A stretch of 6,741 bases of DNA from RGIG3102 sp964369975 (lineage in GTDB: Bacteria; Bacillota; Clostridia; Oscillospirales; Ruminococcaceae). Shown in pieces: positions 1 through 6,051 of the stretch; the first letter of the stretch is position 1, and each line of letters starts with the position of its first letter. Position numbers and translations under genes: made by a program. The notes below the pieces were generated by a model that ran no database searches, had not been told where the DNA came from, and saw only the letters and a program-made list of their open reading frames with translations. The stretch covers positions 1-6,741 of the forward strand of contig CAYJFZ010000037.1 of NCBI GenBank assembly GCA_964369975.1, in the 5' to 3' direction.

Positions 1-72
1 AATTTATCAACTAGTAGTATCAATGACTACTCTATTTTAAAACTAAAATTAGAAGAAAGGAGTGAATATTAA
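1..72 (+). other. possible 3' end of an upstream gene
   Basis: Two forward frames enter from the left edge without a stop. One stays open until TAA at 70-72 and would end in LKLEERSEY, overlapping the ribosome binding site of the next gene. The other ends with TAA at 38-40 and would finish in the hydrophobic stretch IYQLVVSMTTLF, which would suit the end of a membrane protein such as a Tad-type inner-membrane component. The third frame stops at 12-14. With so few codons I cannot decide which is real, or exclude that this is only leader sequence. Confidence 0.3.
56..62 (+). promoter_or_regulatory. ribosome binding site that sets the start at 74
   Basis: AAAGGAG lies 11 nt before the ATG at 74. 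The in-frame GTG at 62 falls on the last base of this site and cannot be served by it, so the ATG at 74 is chosen as the start. Confidence 0.8.
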
Positions 73-73
73 A

Positions 74-481
74 ATGTTAAATAAACTAAAAAATAAATTA
101 AACTGTAATAAAGGCGAAGGGTATATTGATGTTATTATCTTAGTATTATGTAGTGTTTTTGTTATTGCACTCGCTATAAATGTTTTTCAGGCATATATTG
201 CAAAACAAAAAGTAGATACTTTTGCAACTGAAATTATGAGAGAAGCTGAAATAGTCGGTAGAGTAGGAACTGAAACTTTAATAGCAGAAGAAAATCTAAA
301 AGAAGAACTTGGAATTAATCCAACAGTTACTTGGTCTAGAAGTGGAAACGTACAACTTAATCACGAAATAGAAGTTACTGTAACGCTAGAAATGGATATT
401 GGACTATTTGGAAATATAGCTTCATTCCCAGTTACACTTGAAGGTGTTGCCATGGGTAAAAGTGAGGTGTATCATAAATGA
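74..481 (+). CDS. DUF4320-like / TadE-like pseudopilin
   Basis: This 135-residue protein probably acts at the cell membrane as a pilin-like subunit of the element's surface apparatus. It has a short Lys/Asn-rich leader, then KGEGYIDVI (about residues 13-21) and a single hydrophobic helix (about 18-38), followed by a soluble C-terminal domain rich in beta-type sequence (VTVTLEMDIGL). The Gly followed at +5 by an acidic residue just inside the helix resembles the class III prepilin/TadE processing site, with Asp in place of the usual Glu. I recognise the pattern as the DUF4320 family common in clostridial conjugative elements, but have not confirmed it by search. The stop codon overlaps the next start (ATGA), indicating translational coupling. 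The exact role in conjugation is not established; cell attachment is inference. Confidence 0.8.
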   Translation: MLNKLKNKLNCNKGEGYIDVIILVLCSVFVIALAINVFQAYIAKQKVDTFATEIMREAEIVGRVGTETLIAEENLKEELGINPTVTWSRSGNVQLNHEIEVTVTLEMDIGLFGNIASFPVTLEGVAMGKSEVYHK

Positions 482-1014
482 TGAAAATATTAAAATCAAA
501 TAAAGGAAATATCTTTCCAAAAGCAATATTTGTAACACTAAGCCTTTTACTTATTATGAGCGGTATTATGGAATACTTTAGATTAACAATAATTGCACAA
601 GGAATACGAGATAGCATGCAAGATGCTGTAATATCAACAGTAACTGAAAATTATAGAGATGTTTATCACTCAGTTAGAGAAGGGTATTCAGCAGCATATC
701 AGCCAGTAGCTGATGATTTTCAAGAAAGCTTAAATTATGGTGATATATATAATAAGCTTGAAAGTATTTATGATTTATCATATAATAATGGTCAGTATGA
801 AAAACTTAGAAGTGATGGCTCACTTGAATATATGATATATAACTTATACGTTGATATTGATAATGCTCCACTAAGAGCAGGTGATGTAGTTTCAGATAGA
901 TTTGAAATATCAAGCTATATAACTTTAGAAGTTCCCGTAAGTTTTGGTGGGAATTTATTGCCTAATATGAAAATAAGAATAAAAACAACAGCAGGATATA
1001 CACCAATATTTTAA
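478..1014 (+). CDS. TadE/F-like membrane-anchored protein
   Basis: This 178-residue protein has the same architecture as the preceding gene product: a short basic leader ending in NKGN (about residues 8-11), one long hydrophobic segment (about 13-32), then an extracellular domain. The region after the helix (IIAQGIRDSMQDAVISTV) looks amphipathic, as in pseudopilin stems. The C-terminus is beta-rich (ITLEVPVSFGG) and parallels the end of the upstream protein. I therefore call it a second, minor pseudopilin-like component. The first ATG overlaps the upstream stop and follows GAGGTG (464-469) by 8 nt; a second ATG at 481 is also possible. I cannot assign a named family. No clear terminator follows; a promoter-like block begins just after it. 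Confidence 0.72.
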   Translation: MMKILKSNKGNIFPKAIFVTLSLLLIMSGIMEYFRLTIIAQGIRDSMQDAVISTVTENYRDVYHSVREGYSAAYQPVADDFQESLNYGDIYNKLESIYDLSYNNGQYEKLRSDGSLEYMIYNLYVDIDNAPLRAGDVVSDRFEISSYITLEVPVSFGGNLLPNMKIRIKTTAGYTPIF

Positions 1015-1018
1015 AATT

Positions 1019-1083
1019 GTTAGTAATGTTGTATATAGCTATTACTAATCATATATGATATTGTATGTGTTAAAATGAAAGGA
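1019..1083 (+). promoter_or_regulatory. promoter-like block, copy 1 (extended -10) with ribosome binding site
   Basis: Seen directly: TATAGCTATTA (1034-1044), then CATATATG (1050-1057), then TGATATTGT (1056-1064), which reads as an extended -10 (TGnTATTGT; hexamer 1059-1064). The sequence one turn-and-a-half upstream, at the -35 position, is not a TTGACA match but contains the perfect palindrome ATAGCTAT (1035-1042). AAAGGA at 1078-1083 sits 10 nt before the ATG at 1094. The same arrangement recurs at 5977-6042 with identical spacing, which is the main reason to believe it is functional. A regulator binding one or both 8-bp palindromes is inference. Confidence 0.62.
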
Positions 1084-1093
1084 ATATATATTT

Positions 1094-1540
1094 ATGAAAG
1101 ATAAAAATAAGAAACTATTAATTGTGGTAGTGTGTTTTGTGTTATCATCAGCATTAATACTATCAATAATACAATCAGCAGAAAAGATAGAAGCAATAGA
1201 TGTACCATTTCCAGAAAGCACATCTTCATCAGTAGAAATAACTGTTGATGATAGTGTAGATAAAATTTCAAGTGAAGAAGAATCTTCAGAAGAAACATCA
1301 TCTACTACTGAAGAATTAAATCAAGATATTCAATCTGAACCAGAAGTAGAAACACCAACAGAAAGTGAACTGACAAATCCAACTCAAACACCACCAGTTG
1401 CAGAAGAGCCAGAGGCACCAGTAAATCCAAATGGTGGAGTACCAGGATTCGGAGATAACTATATAGATGGTGGAGAGAATCAAAATAACTATGTAGATGG
1501 CATGGAAGAGAACGGAAATAAAATTGGTAATATGGGATAA
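1094..1540 (+). CDS. DUF6550-like acidic membrane-anchored protein
   Basis: This 148-residue protein has a basic N-terminus and one hydrophobic segment (about residues 8-27), then a long low-complexity stretch rich in Ser, Glu, Thr and Pro (about 40-115), and a Gly/Asn-rich tail. The tail contains VPGFGDNYIDGG and ends NGNKIGNMG. Acidic linker plus VPGFG and a GNxxGxMG end matches what I know as the DUF6550 family from clostridial mobile elements; this is recognition, not a search. The topology suggests an anchored protein whose flexible stalk spans the cell wall and displays a short tail. The function is unknown. It has its own promoter-like block upstream and a strong terminator 6 nt after its stop. 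The tail's DGG motif echoes the start of the next gene product. Confidence 0.75.
   Translation: MKDKNKKLLIVVVCFVLSSALILSIIQSAEKIEAIDVPFPESTSSSVEITVDDSVDKISSEEESSEETSSTTEELNQDIQSEPEVETPTESELTNPTQTPPVAEEPEAPVNPNGGVPGFGDNYIDGGENQNNYVDGMEENGNKIGNMG
1455..1500 (+). repeat. two-copy 30-bp-period repeat inside the acidic protein gene
   Basis: A 16-base segment at 1455-1470 recurs at 1485-1500 with one mismatch. It encodes NYIDGG and NYVDGM respectively, giving a repeat of ten residues in the protein tail. Confidence 0.75.
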
Positions 1541-1546
1541 ATTAAA

Positions 1547-1582
1547 AGAGCGCACTGCTAAAACAGTGTGCTCTATTTTTTT
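1547..1582 (+). terminator. intrinsic terminator / attenuator
   Basis: The arms AGAGCGCACTG (1547-1557) and CAGTGTGCTCT (1564-1574) form an 11-bp stem with one G-U pair and a six-base loop, followed by A and seven T (1576-1582). It ends the transcript of the upstream gene. One base separates the T tract from the ribosome binding site of the next gene (1584-1590), so no separate promoter fits between them. Downstream expression must depend on read-through or on a promoter hidden in the upstream gene. Confidence 0.88.
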
Positions 1583-1583
1583 G

Positions 1584-1590
1584 AAAGGAG
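1584..1590 (+). promoter_or_regulatory. ribosome binding site that sets the start at 1595
   Basis: AAAGGAG is followed by only 4 nt before ATG 1595, slightly short but strong. An in-frame GTG at 1568 lies inside the terminator stem, upstream of this site, and would add nine residues in front of an otherwise canonical signal peptide, so it is rejected. Confidence 0.8.
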
Positions 1591-1594
1591 AGCT

Positions 1595-3403
1595 ATGAAA
1601 AAAATAATAAGTATACTACTTGCAATCATTATGTTTGCATCTTTTTCAATTTCAGCATTTGCTGTTGGTGATGGGAATATAGATGGTGGTGGTGGAAGTA
1701 TGGGTGATGGTGACGGAAGTAGTTATTGGAGTTTTGGTAATGAGGGTGTAAGAATCACAGTAGTAAGAGCAAGTGATAATGCAGCAGTTACTATACCTAT
1801 TGATTTATTAAATAGGCCACCAACCAATAATAATATATATCATTTCGGGAAAGTTTCCAAATTGAGTTATAGTTCAGGTACGAATTTAACACCAAAGCAA
1901 GGTAAATATATTTCATATTTACCACAACAATCAATACCAACAATTATCAGTACAAATGGTATAAATAATATTGAAGCAATAAAAAGCTATTTTACAGATG
2001 AATTAATAATTAGACATATAGCTCAGTTGGTTGGAATGGATTTTGATATTTTAATCGGTGGAGAATACAAGCTACTAATTGAGCCACTAGCATATTTTAA
2101 GTTTATGGGTGTTGATATTTTAGCAACAGCAACAGAAGCATCGTTATACGATAAAATTGTTAATGGAACACTTAGAAAAACAATGGGAAATTTAACTCAT
2201 AGAAACTTACCACTTGCTATGTTTTTGGAAACTAGTGATTTAGGATACCCAGCTTGGTCTGGAAGTAAAACTGATTATGTTTCAAATGCGAATATTGCAT
2301 CATCATTAGGGCTAGGTATAGTAAAATTTACGGATGAAAAAGAGCAGCCAGTATTAAGTAATTATGATTATGAGTATAGAACAGATACAGAAGTAATAAC
2401 TTCAATTTATGTCTCGGGTGGAGAAAGAAATCCAGATAATCCTGCTAATGTGACTTTTAATATCGAAGGAGTGAATTATAACGTAGGGAATATCTATTAT
2501 CCAGAGGATGATAGCCAGATAGTATGGGTGAAATGGACTACTCCAAGTGAGCCACAAGAAATGGTGATAAATGTATCTTCTAGTAATACGACAGTTAGTC
2601 AAACTACTATAAATGTTAATATAGTAGATTTAGATGAAAATCCACCACCGAATCCAGTTGCTGATGATAGAAACGATAGTTTTGAATTATCAAACATTCC
2701 AAGTAGAGAAGAAAAAACAAAGCTTGAATGGTCAGTTTGGTCTTGCTATTGGAAATCTAATTGGGAATGGGAATCAAACTGGGTAGAAGAAAACACAACA
2801 GTTAATATACCAGCATTATGGCGAAATCCAAATGCTCCATCTCAAACTTCAGCAGTATATGTTTTAGGGTGGACTTATGAGCCTTCAAAAACAGAAATAA
2901 CTAAAACACTAGTTGATAAAGGTAAGTGGGTTGATAATGGCTGGTGGGAATTTAAATCAAATGAATACTATGCAGAACTAACATCTTCAATGAATATTTA
3001 TAACGATAGTAATAATCCAACTGGGTATAGTAACGTATTAAAAAGTGGATATGGATTTAACCAAACAGTATCTTCAAGTGTAAATAGTAATCAAAGTAAT
3101 TCTGTCACTAAAACACCAAATGCTGTCACTTACTTCCCAGAATTTAATTATGAAACTTATTGGAGATTACTTGAAAGAAATACAAATGGTGATTTTAGTT
3201 TTAAAGTAAATAATTACAGCACCTATATGAATAGGACACATTTCACACCTATATGGTTTCCAGATGGAGAATATGTAGTTAATACACATATTATAGACTA
3301 CTGGACACCTGCAGGAATGCTATCACTTAATTTATCAGATAGTTTAAGAATACAAGGTGATTTATGGATGGACTGGCATATAGGGCCAAAAGATAATGAA
3401 TAA
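1595..3403 (+). CDS. large exported Trp-rich surface protein of a conjugative element
   Basis: This 602-residue protein starts with a textbook signal peptide (basic MKK, hydrophobic core, FAFA-like end SAFA at about residue 23). The mature protein opens with VGDGNIDGGGG, a Gly/Asp-rich linker, then a conserved-looking domain (about 45-260) containing VRITVVRASD, SYFTDELIIRHIA and LPLAMFLETSDLGYPAWSG. A beta-rich middle part (about 265-350) resembles an extracellular Ig-like or adhesin module. A Trp cluster at about 375-410 (EWSVWSCYW, NWEWESNW) follows, and the C-terminus ends DWHIGPKDNE. No transmembrane segment follows the signal peptide and there is no LPXTG, so it is secreted or held by partners. 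I recognise it as a protein that recurs in Firmicutes conjugative elements between DUF6550- and DUF3852-type genes, but cannot name the family with confidence. Its role, perhaps mating-surface contact, is inference. The next gene starts 11 nt downstream. Confidence 0.75.
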   Translation: MKKIISILLAIIMFASFSISAFAVGDGNIDGGGGSMGDGDGSSYWSFGNEGVRITVVRASDNAAVTIPIDLLNRPPTNNNIYHFGKVSKLSYSSGTNLTPKQGKYISYLPQQSIPTIISTNGINNIEAIKSYFTDELIIRHIAQLVGMDFDILIGGEYKLLIEPLAYFKFMGVDILATATEASLYDKIVNGTLRKTMGNLTHRNLPLAMFLETSDLGYPAWSGSKTDYVSNANIASSLGLGIVKFTDEKEQPVLSNYDYEYRTDTEVITSIYVSGGERNPDNPANVTFNIEGVNYNVGNIYYPEDDSQIVWVKWTTPSEPQEMVINVSSSNTTVSQTTINVNIVDLDENPPPNPVADDRNDSFELSNIPSREEKTKLEWSVWSCYWKSNWEWESNWVEENTTVNIPALWRNPNAPSQTSAVYVLGWTYEPSKTEITKTLVDKGKWVDNGWWEFKSNEYYAELTSSMNIYNDSNNPTGYSNVLKSGYGFNQTVSSSVNSNQSNSVTKTPNAVTYFPEFNYETYWRLLERNTNGDFSFKVNNYSTYMNRTHFTPIWFPDGEYVVNTHIIDYWTPAGMLSLNLSDSLRIQGDLWMDWHIGPKDNE

Positions 3404-3414
3404 AGGAGATATTT

Positions 3415-3759
3415 ATGAATGAAAATAAGAAATATATAAAGCAAGGAGTAATCATATTAATAATGATACTCCTTGCTTTTATGTTAAGTACAAAAGTATC
3501 TGCTACATCTGGTGATGTGGCAGGTGCTATTGAGGCAACTTGGAATGATGCCAGTCAGCAGATAAGGGCAGTAGTGGATAAAGTGATATTCCCAGTTGTT
3601 GATTTTATTTTAGTAATTGCATTTTTCTTAAAGATGGGACTTGCATATTTTGATTACAGAAAAAGTGGAATGTTTGAATGGACAGCGCCGGCTATTTTGT
3701 TTGCTTGTTTAGTTTTTACACTAACAGCACCGATGTATATTTGGGATATAATTGCATAA
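3415..3759 (+). CDS. DUF3852-type small membrane protein, VirB2-like topology
   Basis: This 114-residue protein has an N-terminal hydrophobic segment (about residues 11-27) ending in a signal-peptidase-like VSA (28-30), then a short soluble stretch and two further hydrophobic helices (about 58-74 and 90-107). The connecting loop contains FDYRKSGMFEWTAPAILFACLVF, split here as FDYRKSG and FEWTAPAIL, which is the core I associate with DUF3852. Signal peptide plus two helices with a short loop is also the layout of VirB2/TrbC conjugative pilins, so a membrane or pilus subunit of the transfer apparatus is a reasonable inference. AAGGAG at 3403-3408 lies 6 nt before the ATG and overlaps the upstream stop codon, showing one operon with the large exported protein. 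A strong hairpin lies inside codons 8-22. Confidence 0.82.
   Translation: MNENKKYIKQGVIILIMILLAFMLSTKVSATSGDVAGAIEATWNDASQQIRAVVDKVIFPVVDFILVIAFFLKMGLAYFDYRKSGMFEWTAPAILFACLVFTLTAPMYIWDIIA
3438..3479 (+). promoter_or_regulatory. long hairpin inside the start of the DUF3852-type gene
   Basis: AAAGCAAGGAGT (3438-3449) pairs perfectly with ACTCCTTGCTTT (3468-3479), and ATCAT (3451-3455) pairs with ATGAT (3463-3467), with A3450 as a single bulge and a 7-nt loop (3456-3462). The total is 17 bp, unusually long for coding sequence. It begins 24 nt after the first base of the start codon, includes a buried AAGGAG (3443-3448) and an in-frame ATG (3463), and ends with four T. It could act as an attenuator, a translation brake or a processing site. 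No function is shown by sequence alone. Confidence 0.6.
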
Positions 3760-3824
3760 AAGTATATATTGTATATGAAGGCTAAAATAGATTTTTGCAC
3801 CACACATAAGAGGGAGGTAATATA
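3760..3824. other. short spacer between convergent genes with an orphan ribosome-binding-like site
   Basis: These 65 nt separate the plus-strand transfer genes from the end of the minus-strand cargo gene. I see no convincing bidirectional terminator, only AT-only pairings around 3764-3777. GGGAGGT at 3812-3818 looks like a strong plus-strand ribosome binding site, yet no ATG, GTG or TTG follows within the normal distance; the cargo gene's stop codon (3825-3827) comes instead. This may be the truncated front of a lost backbone gene. Confidence 0.4.
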
Positions 3825-5657
3825 TCACCAACTTATAGTATTTTTTAGTCCCAATATAGGTTTTTTTAATTTACAATCCCCCCACATTTCAATGTTAAGC
3901 AAATGCCAAATATTATCGTACAAATGAAAAGTGGAGTGACAAGTTAAGTAAAGATTTGAGTTGCAGATACTGTCATAAAATCTATTTTGTGATTTAGAGA
4001 AATCGTGAGCCATTTGTTCTACACTATAAAAATCAAATTCATTAACGGAAACTGAAAATTTGTACCCTTGAGTTTTTAATAGATAGTATGAGCAATCAAA
4101 TCTTGATGAATCAAAAATTAAGTCATATTTACAATTTAAAACTCTAGAAACCATAGACGCATGCCAAATTTTTTTTGCAGTAAACGTATAAGCTTCTGAT
4201 ATATTATTTGCTATTATTTTGGCATTCTCGTAAATATCTTCTATTAGGTATCCTGTTTCTTTTCGATCATATCCAGATAAACCTAGCTTTTGGTATTGTT
4301 CGAACATTTGTTTATATTTTTTAGGAAGTAAAGGACGATGGATTACTTCTATGTTTCTAGACACTAGCTGGTTTAAAACTTCTAAAAATAAATCATATGG
4401 AAATTTTTTATCAAATAAGATCAAAGAAGGTAATTTTTCAATTTTATCATTAGATGACTTTAAACATTCTGAAAATAACTTACTATAATCTTCCTTAATT
4501 TTAACATAAGGGCTTGTTAGTGAGCCGATTGGATCACATAAAATTTGACTATCAGGACTAGAGTGAGCCATTTTGAGCAGGTCAGCTTTTTTGATTAATT
4601 CACATTGGATTAATGCATTCCAGTACTTTATAATACAAGATACTTTTTCATTGTCTTTATAATAGGTAGAGATGAAATTAGAATGCTCTATAGCTTTATA
4701 ACCTTTAGCTACTACATCCAAGAAGTAAAATGCAATTTCTGACAATACAATATCAGGCAAATTTTGAGCTGGGATATATCCAGTTTCATAATATTTTTTT
4801 ATAAGTGAACTAATTTGATTGTTAATAACTTCTCTTATATTTATACAATTATTACGAAAGTTACTAACGATAAAGCAATTATTAGTATCGTCGCTAAAGT
4901 CTTTTATATATTGAGAATTATCACCTTTTTTTATACGATAAATTCCTACAGTTGTAATGCTTTCATGCTTTAAATATGCTATTCCAAATTTCCATGTGTT
5001 TGGAAATAGAAAATTAGTAGCTATTTTAAGTTTGTTAGTGAGCATATAATCTAGGTATTCCCATTCCTCTTGCAATAAAGAATAGGTGTTTGAATCAAAT
5101 GGACAATTGGTCGTTATATTATTTAAATTAGCATTGTTGCTTAACAGAATTTTCTCATTGTGAATTTTCATTAACTGATTATGGAAATTGCATAAATTTG
5201 TAATCATATTACTGTCGTTGAAGTATATTGTTTTATTCGTTTCTTCTTTAATATCTAAATTAAAGATAAATTCCATCGATATATATAAGTAAAAAACTTT
5301 ATTATTTTTTGTGTCGACTAAAAAAAGTAATACAGGATCGGATGTAATGTTGTTTTTTACAACATTAAATACTTTTGTATCAATAGAGTATTTATACTGA
5401 CTTATATTTTTGTTTTTATTTTTATTAACATAATTGGAATTAAGTGTCTTAACTTGTACATGAAAAATTTGAGCTGGTATAGATTTACTAGCGGTTGCTT
5501 TTTTTAATAGTTGAATAGTTCCATCCAAATTTGGAATCTTATCATCACTTTGTAGAAGAGCTTTAATTGTATGATTTTTTTGTAAGAATTGAGTTAAGAA
5601 GGTGATTCCAGTGCTATCATAAAAACTATTCTTATCATATCCGCCTATATTTCTCAT
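3825..5657 (-). CDS. DUF4365-like nuclease-domain protein with long unassigned C-terminus (cargo)
   Basis: This 610-residue protein is oriented against all other genes here. Residues about 10-130 resemble DUF4365, a PD-(D/E)XK nuclease-like fold: IPNLDGTI (Asp45), a spacer, then FHVQVKTL (Gln68 and Lys70), with a later strand DPVLLFLVDTKNNKVFYLY (107-125). Asp...QxK is the expected variant catalytic core. Residues 78-84 are an alternating Asn/Lys run. From about 150 to 610 I recognise no domain; the region is mostly helical in character, and residues 565-595 hold a Cys/His cluster (CNSNLYLTCHSTFH, Cys595). No membrane segment or signal peptide is seen, so it is probably cytoplasmic. AAAGGAG (5668-5674 on the minus strand) lies 10 nt from the start ATG. 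DUF4365 proteins often occur among defence and restriction genes; an anti-phage or anti-element role is inference. No partner gene accompanies it, so a single-gene system would have to be assumed. Confidence 0.78.
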   Translation of the reverse strand: MRNIGGYDKNSFYDSTGITFLTQFLQKNHTIKALLQSDDKIPNLDGTIQLLKKATASKSIPAQIFHVQVKTLNSNYVNKNKNKNISQYKYSIDTKVFNVVKNNITSDPVLLFLVDTKNNKVFYLYISMEFIFNLDIKEETNKTIYFNDSNMITNLCNFHNQLMKIHNEKILLSNNANLNNITTNCPFDSNTYSLLQEEWEYLDYMLTNKLKIATNFLFPNTWKFGIAYLKHESITTVGIYRIKKGDNSQYIKDFSDDTNNCFIVSNFRNNCINIREVINNQISSLIKKYYETGYIPAQNLPDIVLSEIAFYFLDVVAKGYKAIEHSNFISTYYKDNEKVSCIIKYWNALIQCELIKKADLLKMAHSSPDSQILCDPIGSLTSPYVKIKEDYSKLFSECLKSSNDKIEKLPSLILFDKKFPYDLFLEVLNQLVSRNIEVIHRPLLPKKYKQMFEQYQKLGLSGYDRKETGYLIEDIYENAKIIANNISEAYTFTAKKIWHASMVSRVLNCKYDLIFDSSRFDCSYYLLKTQGYKFSVSVNEFDFYSVEQMAHDFSKSQNRFYDSICNSNLYLTCHSTFHLYDNIWHLLNIEMWGDCKLKKPILGLKNTISW

Positions 5658-5807
5658 TTATTTACTTCTCCTTTGTAAATTAATGTAGTATTTAAACATC
5701 ACCTGAAATCTATAAATTCTGATTATTTCGCTTTTATTTAAGGTGAGGTTAGTGTATAGCTTAATTCACTTGCTTTTGTTGTTATCTAAATATTTTAAGT
5801 TAATTAC

Positions 5808-5841
5808 ATATTAATAAATTAACATTTTGAATTATTAATAT
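5808..5841. repeat. 10-bp perfect inverted repeat in the intergenic region
   Basis: ATATTAATAA (5808-5817) and TTATTAATAT (5832-5841) are exact reverse complements separated by 14 nt. They contain only A and T in a very AT-rich stretch, so chance is a serious alternative to an operator. Confidence 0.4.
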
Positions 5842-5976
5842 TCTATCACAAAATAAAGTTATTTAAAATATATTATTATAAATTAATAGAACAAGTTCAT
5901 TAAATATCCGTGAGAATAGTTTTAATTTAGTAGCTTCAAGTGTAATGAAATGTTTTGATAAATTAACTTGTATTTC

Positions 5977-6042
5977 GTTAGTATTTCATATAGCTATTAA
6001 AAACCATATATGGTATTGTTGTTTTTAACAAAAAGAAAGGAG
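5977..6042 (+). promoter_or_regulatory. promoter-like block, copy 2 (extended -10) with ribosome binding site
   Basis: TATAGCTATTA (5989-5999), CATATATG (6005-6012) and TGGTATTGT (6011-6019; hexamer 6014-6019) reproduce the arrangement at 1034-1064, with the same 7-nt gap between the two palindromes. GTTAGTA precedes both copies (1019-1025 and 5977-5983), with a 3-nt difference in distance. AAAGGAG at 6036-6042 is 9 nt before ATG 6052. Conservation of the non-coding core, together with an extended -10, supports a promoter used by both modules of the element. Confidence 0.68.
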
Positions 6043-6051
6043 TGATACTTT

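Larger units (their letters stand above)
5658..6051. other. 394-nt AT-rich intergenic region between divergent genes
   Basis: This spacer separates the minus-strand cargo gene from the plus-strand RHH gene. It must hold the cargo promoter, but I find no well-spaced sigma-A pair on the minus strand. The right end holds the promoter-like block at 5977-6042. Between lie AT-only runs, a 10-bp inverted repeat (5808-5841) and a loosely spaced inverted pair ACAAGTT (5891-5897) / AACTTGT (5965-5971), with TTCATTA (5896-5902) / TAATGAA (5943-5949) nested inside. I see no open frame of note, no tRNA and no recognisable riboswitch. Confidence 0.6.

Noticed and set aside
13..31. Hairpin AGTAGT/ACTACT with a 7-nt loop, followed by a short T run.
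   Set aside because: Only 6 bp and weak; the T run is interrupted. Not strong enough to call a terminator.
62..73. GTG at 62 as the start of the first pseudopilin-like gene.
   Set aside because: It overlaps the ribosome binding site itself; ATG 74 is properly placed.
1568..1594. GTG at 1568 as the start of the large exported protein.
   Set aside because: It lies in the terminator stem, upstream of the ribosome binding site, and would displace a canonical signal peptide.
3761..3780. A third copy of the promoter-like block, from the 9-base match ATATTGTAT at 3766-3774.
   Set aside because: No TG of the extended -10, no TATAGCTATTA or CATATATG upstream, and no gene start follows; likely AT-rich chance similarity.
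5402..5432. Repeated T-runs with single other bases, resembling a slippage-prone tract in the cargo gene.
   Set aside because: Runs are at most five bases long and the frame is intact, encoding an Asn/Lys stretch; no evidence of frameshifting.
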